Of a stretch of 16,747 nucleotides of DNA, positions 6,341 to 13,666 are shown in pieces. The notes under the pieces were generated by a model. The model searched no databases. It was not told the origin of the DNA and saw only the letters and a list, made by a program, of their open reading frames with translations. The position numbers and the translations under genes are program-made. The number at the start of each line of letters is the position of its first letter. The stretch's first letter is position 1. The stretch is from Candidatus Sulfopaludibacter sp. SbA3 (GTDB lineage Bacteria; Acidobacteriota; Terriglobia; Bryobacterales; Bryobacteraceae): assembly GCA_900290315.1 (NCBI GenBank), contig OKRF01000089.1, forward strand, positions 1,941 through 18,687. The letters run 5' to 3'.

Positions 6341-7276
6341 ATGAATCGTTTTACCCGCCGCGAAGCCCTGGCCGCGTCAGCCCTGGCATGGTTCGCCCGA
6401 CGCGTGGGCGCCCTGCCTCTTGCCGATATCAAGCTCGGCGTCACGTCCGACGAAATCGATGAAGACGTCCTTTCCGCCGCCACGTTTCTTGCCGATCACG
6501 GCCTGAAATGGGCGGAAGTCCGCAACATCTGGGGCAAGTACAATACCGAGCAGCCCGTCGACAAGGTGCGCGAGGCGCGTGCCATCTTCGATGAGCGCGG
6601 TATCCAGGTGTCCATCGAAGGCACGGGCTTTTTCAAGGTCCCTCTTCCTGCCGAGACTCCGGAAGGGCAGAAGAAGCTCGACGACCAGTGGGCCCTGCTC
6701 GATCGCTCGATGGAACGGGCCAAACTATTCGGCGCCCGCAAGCTGCGCATCTTCACCTTCATGCTGGCCCGCGGAGAAACGCCCAGTGAGAAGAGCTACG
6801 CCCGCATCGATGAGTTGCTGCGCGAAGCCGCCCGGCGCGCGAAATCCGGCGGCTTCCTGCTCGCTGTGGAGAACATCGGCGGCGGCCACGTGGCCACTGG
6901 CGCGCAGGCCGGCGAACTACTCAAGCGCGTCAAGGAAGACAACGTCGGCATCACCTGGGACCCCAACAACGCCGGCCAGTCTGGCGAGAAATCCTTCCCC
7001 GATGGCTACCGCAAGCTCGACGCCGCCCGCATCTTCCACGTCCACCTGCGCGACTATGTGCACACGGCCGATGGCAGAGTGGAATGGGCCAACGTCGGCA
7101 CCGGCGAATTCGACAACGTAAGCCAGATTCGTGCCCTTCGCAAGGACGGCTACACGGGCACCTTCACTCTGGAAACCCACTGGCGCGATCCCAAGTACAA
7201 AGGCGATCCCCATGTTGCCCGCTACTCCACCGAGACCTCGCTCAAAGGCATGCTGCAAGTGATCGGGAAGGTCTGA
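6341..7276 (+). CDS. Tat-exported sugar phosphate isomerase/epimerase-like TIM-barrel protein
   Basis: This 311-residue protein belongs to the xylose isomerase-like TIM barrel family (AP endonuclease 2 fold). These proteins isomerise or epimerise sugars, or oxidise or cleave sugar derivatives, with a divalent metal. The N-terminus MNRFTRREALAASALAWFA is a twin-arginine signal (TRREAL), which implies export to the periplasm in folded form. Candidate metal and catalytic residues are Glu177 in LLAVENIGGG, Asp207 in ITWDPNNAG, His233/His235 in FHVHLRD and Glu278 in FTLETHW. The ATG at 6341 was chosen because it gives the Tat signal and sits 7 nt after a perfect -10 box; an open frame runs further upstream without homology. 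The DapA-family gene follows after 21 nt on the same strand, with its own -10-like hexamer. The exact substrate is unknown. Confidence 0.87.
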   Translation: MNRFTRREALAASALAWFARRVGALPLADIKLGVTSDEIDEDVLSAATFLADHGLKWAEVRNIWGKYNTEQPVDKVREARAIFDERGIQVSIEGTGFFKVPLPAETPEGQKKLDDQWALLDRSMERAKLFGARKLRIFTFMLARGETPSEKSYARIDELLREAARRAKSGGFLLAVENIGGGHVATGAQAGELLKRVKEDNVGITWDPNNAGQSGEKSFPDGYRKLDAARIFHVHLRDYVHTADGRVEWANVGTGEFDNVSQIRALRKDGYTGTFTLETHWRDPKYKGDPHVARYSTETSLKGMLQVIGKV

Positions 7277-7284
7277 CAACGCGG

Positions 7285-7290
7285 TAACAT
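7285..7290 (+). promoter_or_regulatory. -10-like hexamer 7 nt before GTG start
   Basis: TAACAT fits the TANNNT core and is followed by exactly 7 nt and then GTG at 7298, the same geometry as at 6328. No Shine-Dalgarno sequence is present. The gene may also be read through from the isomerase gene that ends at 7276. Confidence 0.35.
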
Positions 7291-7970
7291 ATTAAGCGTG
7301 CAGCACCGTTCGCTCCAGGGCATTGTCGCCGCGCTGGTCACGCCGTTTCGAGAGGACGAGCGGATCGACTATGGGGCGTGGCAGACGATCATCGATACAA
7401 TCATCGCCGCCGGTGTGGATGGACTTCTGGCCGGAGGATCCACCGGCGAATTCTATACTCTGAACCTGGAAGAGCGGACCACGGCGGTGCGATTTTGCCG
7501 GCAAGCCGCCGCCCGCCGGCTGCCAGTCTACGCCAACGTGGGCTGCATTACCACGCGCGAAACCATCCAACTGGCGCTGGCCGCGCAGAGCGAGGGAATC
7601 GACGCGCTGGCAGTGATAACGCCGTATTACTTGAACGCATCGCAGGCGGAATTGGCGGAGCATTACACGGACGTCTGCCGGGCGGTGCATGTCCCCGTGC
7701 TGGCCTACAACTTTCCGCAGCACGGCGGCAGCGAATTGTTGCCGCAGACCGTCGCGCAGATCGCCGGCCGCTGCGAGAACCTGGCGGGCGTGAAGGATTC
7801 CGGCGGGAAGCTGGAACAGGCCATGGCCTACCGGGACGCGGTGCCAGGCCGCGATTTCGCGGTCTTTGTGGGACCGGAGCGGCTGATCGTGCCGGCACTA
7901 TCGAATGGTTGCGCCGGCGCGGTGTGCGGCTGCGCCAACATCGCGCCGAAGCTCTTCGTGCAACTCTACC

Positions 7971-8002
7971 GGGCGTTTCAAGAAGGGGGCGTTTCAAGAA
8001 GG
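7971..8002 (+). repeat. Perfect 16-bp tandem duplication inside the DapA-family gene
   Basis: The unit GGGCGTTTCAAGAAGG is present twice with no mismatch, at 7971-7986 and 7987-8002. Since 16 is not a multiple of three, one extra copy shifts the frame; a single copy restores the normal C-terminus. Confidence 0.95.
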
Positions 8003-8213
8003 GAAGATGGATGAGGCCGCCCGGCTGCAAACGCTGGCTAGCGAACTGGCGGAACTGGTCTCGCTGCACACCTTCCCGGGAGTCATCAAAGAGGCCATGG
8101 CACTGATTGGTCTCGCGGCGGGAGCGTGCCGCAAGCCTGTGGGGCCTTTGCCGCCCGATGCTCGCGAGAAGGTATCGCGATTGCTGGCGAAACTGGAAAA
8201 GGAAGAGCTTCTG

Positions 8214-8240
8214 GGTAACGCCGGCGATCTTGTCGCCGGT
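8214..8240 (+). repeat. REP-like palindromic repeat, copy C, overlapping a coding 3' end
   Basis: This copy is identical over 27 bp to copy B (741-767, opposite strand) and near-identical to copy A. It supplies the last nine codons of the DapA-family reading frame, with the TAG stop immediately after it, and lies just upstream of the DUF255 gene. Confidence 0.85.
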
Positions 8241-8259
8241 TAGCAACTAACTCACCACG

Positions 8260-10377
8260 ATGCATATCAACCGGCTTGCCAACGAGAAGAGCCCCTATCT
8301 GCTGCAACACGCCCACAATCCGGTGGACTGGCACGCTTGGGGGACGGAAGCATTTGAGAAGGCCCGTGCCGAGAGTAAGCCGATCTTTCTTTCCATCGGT
8401 TACTCCACGTGCCATTGGTGCCACGTGATGGAGCGGGAGAGCTTCGAAAGCGAGAAGATCGCCGCGATTCTCAACGAGCACTACGTGCCCATCAAGGTGG
8501 ACCGCGAGGAGCGGCCGGATGTGGACCGCGTCTACATGACCTTCGTGCAGGCAACCACGGGTGGCGGCGGATGGCCCATGTCGGTATGGCTCACGCCCGA
8601 GCTGGAGCCCTTTTTCGGCGGCACCTATTTCCCGCCAGAGAACCGTTACGGGCACCCCGGCTTCGCCTCTATTCTGGGACAGATCGCGCAGGCGTGGCAG
8701 AACGATCGCGAGCAGATTCTGGCGTCGGCGCGCGACGTGGTCCGGCAGTTGCAGCAGCATGTGACGGTCGAGCCGTCGGCTTCCGGAGTGCTTACGGTGG
8801 ACCGTGCCGTGCTGGACAGCGGCTTCTTCGTGTTCCGCCGCACCTTCGACCCGCAACTGGGCGGATTCGGCGGAGCCCCCAAGTTCCCCCGCCCTTCGGT
8901 ATACCACTTCCTGCTGCGCTACTACGCCCGCACGAAGAATCAGGAAGCCCTGAACATGGTCCTGCTGACTCTGCGCGAGATGGCCAAGGGCGGCATGAAC
9001 GATCAATTAGGCGGCGGCTTCCATCGCTACTCCGTGGATGAGCGCTGGTTTGTGCCGCACTTCGAGAAGATGCTCTACGACCAGGCGCAGCTCGCCCTGG
9101 CGTATCTGGAAGCGTTCCAGATCACGGGAGAGGAAGAGTTCGCCGCCACGGCCCGCAACATTTTCGACTACGTGCTGCGCGACATGACGGCGCCGGAAGG
9201 CGGGTTCTATTCCGCCGAAGACGCCGACAGCGTGATCGTGCCCGAAGAGCCCGATTTGAAAGGCGAGGGTGCGTTTTACATCTGGAGCGCCGAGGAGATC
9301 CGGTCACTGGTGCCGGCGCCGCAAGCCGCCTGGTTCTGCTACCGCTACGGCGTGGCGGATGGCGGTAACGTGGCTAACGATCCGCACGGCGAATTCACCG
9401 GCAAGAACATTCTGTTCCGCTCCATGACGCTGGAAGATACGGCGCAGCAGTTCGATCGCCCCGTCGAAGAGATCAGCGCCGGCATCGCGGAGGCCGGGCG
9501 CATTCTGTTGCGCGCCCGCAGTGAGCGGGTGCGGCCGCAACTCGACGATAAGATTCTGACCAGTTGGAATGGCCTCATGATTTCGGCATTCGCGCTGGGC
9601 GGTGCGGTGCTGAAGGACTCGCGGTATGCCGAGGCGGCGCGGCGCGCGGCGGAGTTTCTCGGCACGCAGATGTACAGCGAGGGGAGTGGATACCTTTTGC
9701 GGCGCTATCGGCAGGGCGAGGCCGCCATTCCGGGATTCCTGGACGACTATGCCATGGCCGCGCAGGGGCTGCTGGACCTCTACGAGGCGCAGTTCGATCT
9801 GAGTCATCTGCAACTGGCGATCCGCCTCACCGAACGGCAGCGGGAGTTGTTCGAAGATCGCACCCATGGCGGGTTCTTCAGTACGGATGCCCGCGACAGC
9901 AGCCTGGTGATGATGGTGAAAGAGGATTACGACGGCGCCGAGCCCTCCGGCAACTCCCTGGCGGCCATGAACCTGCTTCGCCTGGCTTGCATGACCGGCC
10001 GGGCGGAGTTTCGCGCATCGGCGGAGCGGCTGCTGGGGGCATTCGGACCGCGGCTGAATGCCGCTCCCGTGGCCCTTCCGCAAATGCTGGCGGCTTGCGA
10101 GTTTTTCCTGAGCGAGCCGCGGGAGATCGTGCTGGTGGGCGATAAAGGGGCGGCCGGCACGGAGGCGCTGGCAGGCGCGGTTCATGGACGTTTTGTGGCC
10201 AACCGGGTGGTCCTGCTGGTGGATTCGGAAGAGACCCGCGCGTTTCTGGCCGCAGGCAACCCCGCGGTCCAATCCATGACTAAGATGGGTGGCCGCGCGG
10301 CCGCGTATGTATGCCGCAATTACACATGTCAATTGCCGGTTTGTGACGCGGCTGCGCTGGCCGAGTTGATACAATAG
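8260..10377 (+). CDS. YyaL/DUF255 thioredoxin-domain protein (spermatogenesis-associated protein 20 family)
   Basis: This 705-residue protein matches the conserved YyaL/SSP411 family in length and layout. It opens with LANEKSPYLLQHAHNPVDWHAWG, then a thioredoxin-like domain with the redox motif CHWCHVM (CxxC at 51-54). These are followed by VDREERPDVDR and GGGGWPMSVWLTP with GGTYFPP. The C-terminal two thirds are an alpha/alpha toroid related to N-acylglucosamine 2-epimerase folds, with GGFHRYSVDERWFVPHFEKMLYDQAQL, FYSAEDADS and ILTSWNGLMI. It has no signal peptide, so it is probably cytoplasmic. The biochemical role is not established; some annotations suggest a thiol-redox or sugar-linked function. 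Tpx follows after 28 nt. The ATG at 8260 matches the usual family N-terminus and lacks a Shine-Dalgarno site. Confidence 0.93.
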   Translation: MHINRLANEKSPYLLQHAHNPVDWHAWGTEAFEKARAESKPIFLSIGYSTCHWCHVMERESFESEKIAAILNEHYVPIKVDREERPDVDRVYMTFVQATTGGGGWPMSVWLTPELEPFFGGTYFPPENRYGHPGFASILGQIAQAWQNDREQILASARDVVRQLQQHVTVEPSASGVLTVDRAVLDSGFFVFRRTFDPQLGGFGGAPKFPRPSVYHFLLRYYARTKNQEALNMVLLTLREMAKGGMNDQLGGGFHRYSVDERWFVPHFEKMLYDQAQLALAYLEAFQITGEEEFAATARNIFDYVLRDMTAPEGGFYSAEDADSVIVPEEPDLKGEGAFYIWSAEEIRSLVPAPQAAWFCYRYGVADGGNVANDPHGEFTGKNILFRSMTLEDTAQQFDRPVEEISAGIAEAGRILLRARSERVRPQLDDKILTSWNGLMISAFALGGAVLKDSRYAEAARRAAEFLGTQMYSEGSGYLLRRYRQGEAAIPGFLDDYAMAAQGLLDLYEAQFDLSHLQLAIRLTERQRELFEDRTHGGFFSTDARDSSLVMMVKEDYDGAEPSGNSLAAMNLLRLACMTGRAEFRASAERLLGAFGPRLNAAPVALPQMLAACEFFLSEPREIVLVGDKGAAGTEALAGAVHGRFVANRVVLLVDSEETRAFLAAGNPAVQSMTKMGGRAAAYVCRNYTCQLPVCDAAALAELIQ
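10370..10375 (+). promoter_or_regulatory. Candidate -10 box for tpx, overlapping the end of the DUF255 gene
   Basis: TACAAT overlaps the last codons and stop of the upstream gene. Transcription from it would give a leader of about 24 nt containing GGAGG at 10397-10401, a normal Shine-Dalgarno site 4 nt before the ATG at 10406. The hexamer lies inside a weak dyad (GAGTT at 10363-10367, AACTC at 10380-10384), which might bind a regulator. Confidence 0.4.
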
Positions 10378-10405
10378 AGAACTCACGACAAAAACTGGAG
10401 GCATT

Positions 10406-10927
10406 ATGGAAAGAGCTGGAGCAACTACTCTAAAAGGCAATCCCCTGACTCTGATCGGCCCCGAACTGAAGGCCGGCGATACAGCACCCGATTTCAACAT
10501 GGTAGACAACAGCCTGAAACCGGTCACCTTGCAGGACACGGCCGGCCAGGTACGCATCATCAGCGTGATTCCTTCGCTGGATACGCCGGTGTGCGATGCC
10601 CAGACCAAGCGATTCAACGAAGAGGCCGCCAACATGCCGGGCGTCAAAATCATCACCGTCAGCATGGATCTGCCTTTCGCGCAGAAGCGGTGGTGCAACA
10701 CTTTCGACGTCAACAAGGTGACCATGCTTTCCGATCACAAGGACGGCTCTTTCGGCTCGAATTACGGAACCTTGATCAAGGAACTGCGAATTGAAAGCAG
10801 GGCGATTTTCGTACTGGATCCGGAGAATCGCGTGCGTCACGCCGAATATGTGAAGGAAGTGGCCGATTTTCCCAATTACGAAGCTGCGCTGTCCGCGGCC
10901 CGCAGTGCCGGGGCAGCTACGGCGTAA
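10406..10927 (+). CDS. tpx: Thiol peroxidase, atypical 2-Cys peroxiredoxin
   Basis: Tpx reduces hydrogen peroxide and alkyl hydroperoxides using thioredoxin as electron donor. The 173-residue protein has the family's opening LKGNPLTLIGPELKAGDTAPDF. The peroxidatic site is Cys63 in PSLDTPVCDAQTKRFN, and the resolving Cys97 lies in LPFAQKRWCNTF; the spacing matches E. coli Tpx (61 and 95). The C-terminal RAIFVLDPENRVRHAEYVKEVADFPNYEAAL is also typical. The start is set by a strong GGAGG 4 nt upstream, in contrast to the apparently leaderless neighbours. Following the DUF255 thioredoxin-fold gene by 28 nt suggests a shared oxidative-stress or thiol-homeostasis unit, with its own internal promoter. 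Confidence 0.95.
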   Translation: MERAGATTLKGNPLTLIGPELKAGDTAPDFNMVDNSLKPVTLQDTAGQVRIISVIPSLDTPVCDAQTKRFNEEAANMPGVKIITVSMDLPFAQKRWCNTFDVNKVTMLSDHKDGSFGSNYGTLIKELRIESRAIFVLDPENRVRHAEYVKEVADFPNYEAALSAARSAGAATA

Positions 10928-10997
10928 GCGCGAGGTCTGACTGAACCCGACGACATCATCTCCGGCGCTGGCTAGCGAACACTCCATTACCCGCGCG

Positions 10998-12290
10998 GTG
11001 GAGAACCCTCTGGTGCGGGGCGGTTTGATGCTGATTTTCGGGGTGCTCACCGGAAATGTGCTGGGATTCGCGCGGGTGGCCGTGACCGCGTACCTGCTGG
11101 GCACCCACAGCCGAGCCGATTCGCTGGCGGTCGCCATGGGCCCGCTGGACACCTTCAACAACATGCTGCTCAACAGCATGATTTTCGCGTTCGTGCCCAT
11201 GCTGACCGCCTGCAAGGGCGAGGCGCGCACGGCGCTCCTGATGAAGTTGAGCCGTCTGTTCACCTGGGTGTTCGGAGCCATCAGCGCGGTAGTGATTCTC
11301 TCGGCTCCCTGGCTGATGCGGGCGCTGGCGCCGGGCCTGGACCCGCAGTATTTCCCGCAAGCAGTCATGACTCTGCGCATCCTCTCGCTTTCCACCGTGG
11401 CGGCAGGCTCGGGAGCGATCTACTGCGCCTTGCTGTACACCGGCCGGCGATTCGCGCCCACCGCGTTCAATCAGGCGGCCATCAACGCGTTCACCATCAT
11501 TGCAGCCCTGGGCCTGTTCCGGATGTTGGGAGTCTACGCCCTGGCGATTGGCTACACGGCGGGGACATGGGCGCAACTGGGAGTCGTCTGGTATGCCGCG
11601 CGGCGTCCGCTGAAGACCGCCAGTCTGCCGGAGTGCCACATCCACTGGTCCGAGATTCTGAGGAAACCGGCGTTCTTTGTGGTGTATGCCTCGGGGCTGG
11701 CCTTGAACATCACCTTCACGCGCGCCTACGCCACGCATGCCGGGCCAGGTATGGCGGCGGCGCTGGATTACTGCATGCGCGGTGTCGGCGTCCCCATGGC
11801 TCTGCTGGTGAGTCCCGTTTCGAATTCCCTGCTGCCGGAGATCGCGCGCCTGCGGAGCCTCTTCCGCATGCGGGAAGCGTTTCGGCTGATTGACCGCACG
11901 GTAGCGCTGGCGGCGCTGATTGCCGTGGCCGGATGCACCTTCGCGCTGCTGTTCCGCCATCCCGCAGTGGCCATCTTCTTCCAACGCGGCAGCTTCACTA
12001 TGGAGTCCACCACGCTGGTATCAGCCGTATTCCTGGGCCTGGGTCCCAGCCTGGTGGGTTGGAGCCTGCTGGAAATCACGTCCCGTTCCCTGTTTGCCCT
12101 GGATCGCCCCTGGCCTCCCGTAATTGCCGCCATGATTCCCCTGTTATTCAATATCTGCCTGACGCTGCGGCTGCATTCCTTCCAGCCGGAACTGGTGGGT
12201 CTGGGCTCCTCTCTGGGGCTGATGCTGGGCTTTGTGGTGCTGTTCGTGATGGCGCACCTCAATCGCAAAGTCTGGATGGAACAGGCGTAG
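10998..12290 (+). CDS. MurJ/MviN-like lipid II flippase family membrane protein
   Basis: MurJ proteins of the MOP superfamily move lipid-linked peptidoglycan precursors across the inner membrane. This 430-residue protein is almost entirely hydrophobic helices (about 12). Family-like stretches are VLGFARVAVTAYLLG near the N-terminus, PMLTACKGE at the first loop, FNQAAINAFTIIAALGLFRMLGV in the middle and SPVSNSLLPEIARL at about residue 270. LFFRHPAVAIFFQRGSFT-type residues follow near 310-325. It is shorter than typical MurJ (about 500), so it may be a paralogue serving a polysaccharide or other lipid-linked substrate. Start is uncertain: GTG 10998 has no Shine-Dalgarno site. The frame is open back to 10941, where a CTG preceded by GAGG would add 19 residues (NPTTSSPALASEHSITRA). 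It lies 70 nt after tpx. Confidence 0.83.
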   Translation: MENPLVRGGLMLIFGVLTGNVLGFARVAVTAYLLGTHSRADSLAVAMGPLDTFNNMLLNSMIFAFVPMLTACKGEARTALLMKLSRLFTWVFGAISAVVILSAPWLMRALAPGLDPQYFPQAVMTLRILSLSTVAAGSGAIYCALLYTGRRFAPTAFNQAAINAFTIIAALGLFRMLGVYALAIGYTAGTWAQLGVVWYAARRPLKTASLPECHIHWSEILRKPAFFVVYASGLALNITFTRAYATHAGPGMAAALDYCMRGVGVPMALLVSPVSNSLLPEIARLRSLFRMREAFRLIDRTVALAALIAVAGCTFALLFRHPAVAIFFQRGSFTMESTTLVSAVFLGLGPSLVGWSLLEITSRSLFALDRPWPPVIAAMIPLLFNICLTLRLHSFQPELVGLGSSLGLMLGFVVLFVMAHLNRKVWMEQA

Positions 12291-12459
12291 GCGAGTTGCC
12301 GCGCCAGATTCCCGTAAGAAGCGCTCCACAGGAGTGATGGTTTTGCACCCCGTCCGCTTCTCTGACGCTGTGCCAATTCTCGACTTTGCGCAGCGTAGAT
12401 TGACGTGGGCTGTCGAATCAACGGCAAGCGGTTAAGAGGGCTCTTACCACAGGCGACCT

Positions 12460-13503
12460 TTATTCTCTTCTCGTGGCAGTCCAGGCGCCATCATCGGCCT
12501 GGCCGATTATGGTCACGCGTCCCTTCGCGGAGTTGCCGTCAATCCAGCCGGCAAGACTGGCGGTAACCCCTCCAGGATCACTGCCCGGAGCCGGCCAAGG
12601 GCCGTGAAAGGCGATTTCCAAATACCCATTCCGCCAGGTTCCGGTAACCGGCACGTCCGTTCCAAGCAGACCTGACGCTGTTCCAGAGACGGTCGCGCCA
12701 TCGCGATGGAGATTAAGCGAACCGGAGAAGCTTCCGATCCCATATTTGATATCCCACGTGCCGGTGGCGTCGCTGCCGTTCTCGACAGCTTGCGGTTTCG
12801 CGTGGGTAATGCGCATATTCGAGAAGTAGTTATCCTGTTCGCCGGCTGCCCACAAGCCTATTCCGCCTGTGAGGTCCTCGCCTTTGAGCCCGTCCACCAC
12901 CAGGACGGGCTTGGGGGCGCTGTTGACGTACAGTTTCGCCTGACGGCCCGCCACCTCGATTTTCATTCTGATCCAGGCCTCGGGCTCCAGGTCCGCGTAG
13001 GCCTCGTAGACCGAGGGCCAGGACCTCCGCAGCTTGTACCAGTCAAAATCGGGCATGGAGACATATTGAACCGAGTGGTTCCGGTGCAACTGATCGGATG
13101 AGCTGGAGTTGCCTGGACGAATGTAAAAGAGCTCATAGTGATTGGCGTCGGACCGGGAGCGGAACGCGATTCCGATGAAGCCGGGGGCGGGCGGGAGTCC
13201 CGGAGGCGCGGTCATGGTCACTTTGGCCGCGACGTCCGCCTCGATGGTTCCGTCCGCGAAATCAACGCCTCGAAGGAGGGCAAAATGAGGACCTGGCACG
13301 GGCGGATCCGGAAACGTAATGCGAATGGCCTTGCGCCCCTTGTACTCGGTCGATTCCACCTTTACATTGCGCGCATCCAGATCCTGCGCGCCGGAGAGCG
13401 GGAACGTTTGTACCCGTGAGGCTTGGGCGTGCAGACCAGAGCATAAGAGGGTCAGCGACAGGATTATTTCAGTGGCCGGGAGACACTTCTTTCGTAGTGA
13501 CAT
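12460..13503 (-). CDS. Secreted LamG/concanavalin-like protein with C-terminal beta-barrel-like module
   Basis: The 347-residue product begins with a Sec signal peptide (MSLRKKCLPATEIILSLTLLCSGLHAQA), cut near residue 27; the Cys is not in a proper lipobox. Residues 30-235 look like a concanavalin/LamG-type beta sandwich related to sugar-binding or DUF1080-like domains: DFADGTIEADV, FIGIAFRSRSDANHYELFYIRPGN, EAWIRMKIEVAGRQAKLYVNS and LTGGIGLWAAGEQDNYFSNMRI. Residues 245-347 form a second module of GTW-type strands (GTWDIKYG, GATVSGTASGLLGTDVPVTGTW, LEIAFHGPW) of a kind I recall in exported acidobacterial proteins. No glycosidase active site is evident, so binding rather than hydrolysis is more likely. 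It is divergent from the LytS/LytTR genes and may be regulated by them. Confidence 0.8.
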   Translation of the reverse strand: MSLRKKCLPATEIILSLTLLCSGLHAQASRVQTFPLSGAQDLDARNVKVESTEYKGRKAIRITFPDPPVPGPHFALLRGVDFADGTIEADVAAKVTMTAPPGLPPAPGFIGIAFRSRSDANHYELFYIRPGNSSSSDQLHRNHSVQYVSMPDFDWYKLRRSWPSVYEAYADLEPEAWIRMKIEVAGRQAKLYVNSAPKPVLVVDGLKGEDLTGGIGLWAAGEQDNYFSNMRITHAKPQAVENGSDATGTWDIKYGIGSFSGSLNLHRDGATVSGTASGLLGTDVPVTGTWRNGYLEIAFHGPWPAPGSDPGGVTASLAGWIDGNSAKGRVTIIGQADDGAWTATRRE

Positions 13504-13509
13504 GAGCCG

Positions 13510-13515
13510 AAATTA
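13510..13515 (-). promoter_or_regulatory. -10-like hexamer 6 nt before start of the secreted LamG-like gene
   Basis: TAATTT on the minus strand is followed by 6 nt and the ATG at 13503, with no Shine-Dalgarno sequence between. This again suggests a leaderless or nearly leaderless transcript. Confidence 0.35.
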
Positions 13516-13582
13516 GCAGAGATCCAAAGTGCCCGCTGCAGCTTTGTTACGAGCCCGCCGCCGGGTGTTGCGAATGGGCTGC

Positions 13583-13607
13583 GGAGCGAAATGAAATGGC
13601 TCGCTCC
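13583..13607. promoter_or_regulatory. 7-bp inverted repeat in the divergent LamG/LytS intergenic region
   Basis: GGAGCGA and TCGCTCC are perfect inverted arms separated by 11 nt, 60-84 bp upstream of the histidine kinase start and 80-104 bp upstream of the divergent gene. The position suits an activator or shared operator, possibly for the adjacent LytTR regulator, though LytTR proteins usually bind direct repeats. Confidence 0.35.
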
Positions 13608-13653
13608 TGTGCGGAAAGTGGCCGAAAAAATGGATGTCGCCGGAAACTCCTGC

Positions 13654-13659
13654 TATGCT
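13654..13659 (+). promoter_or_regulatory. -10 box 7 nt before the histidine kinase start codon
   Basis: TATGCT is followed by exactly 7 nt and the ATG at 13667, the same spacing as at 6328-6341 and 7285-7298. There is no Shine-Dalgarno sequence. This geometry is also the main reason for choosing 13667 over an in-frame ATG at 13634. Confidence 0.5.
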
Positions 13660-13666
13660 CGGCGTC

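Larger units (their letters stand above)
7298..8243 (+). pseudogene. DapA/NAL-family aldolase, frameshifted by a 16-bp tandem duplication
   Basis: Members of this class I aldolase family (dihydrodipicolinate synthase, N-acetylneuraminate lyase, keto-sugar-acid aldolases) condense or cleave pyruvate through a Schiff base. The frame from GTG 7298 carries GIVAALVTPF near the N-terminus, GSTGE at 47-51, catalytic Tyr137 in LAYNFP and Schiff-base Lys166 in LAGVKDSGG. At residue 230 a duplicated 16-bp unit (7971-8002) shifts the frame, and it stops at TGA 8012-8014. Removing one unit gives RAFQEGKMDEAARL and a 309-residue protein ending at TAG 8241-8243, a normal family length. In the second frame an ATG at 8007, preceded by a purine-rich GAAGGGAAG, could restart the C-terminal piece. 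The final residues (GNAGDLVAG) come from repeat copy C. The specific reaction is not deducible; a role in sugar-acid or amino-sugar breakdown is inferred from context. Confidence 0.85.

Noticed and set aside
7971..8002. Start of a CRISPR array or other repeat-spacer structure
   Set aside because: There are only two copies, directly adjacent, with no spacer; it is a tandem duplication.
8086..9006. 306-codon minus-strand open frame
   Set aside because: It lies antisense across the DapA-family 3' end and the CHWC-containing part of the DUF255 gene, with no homology of its own.
9304..10725. 473-codon open frame on the minus strand opposite DUF255 and tpx
   Set aside because: The plus strand carries two clearly homologous proteins here; the antisense translation is His/Arg/Gln-rich with no domain, typical of a shadow frame in GC-rich DNA.
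10956..11984. 342-codon minus-strand open frame opposite the MurJ-like gene
   Set aside because: The translation is dominated by Gln, His, Arg and Gly, the mirror of hydrophobic helices on the plus strand.
12433..12446. TAAGAG-GG-CTCTTA hairpin between MurJ-like and LamG-like genes, considered as a terminator
   Set aside because: The 2-nt loop is too tight, the stem is short and no T-run follows; nothing else in 12291-12459 is convincing.
13634..13666. Upstream in-frame ATG as the histidine kinase start
   Set aside because: It lies upstream of the TATGCT -10 box, adds 11 residues with no family match, and lacks a ribosome binding site.
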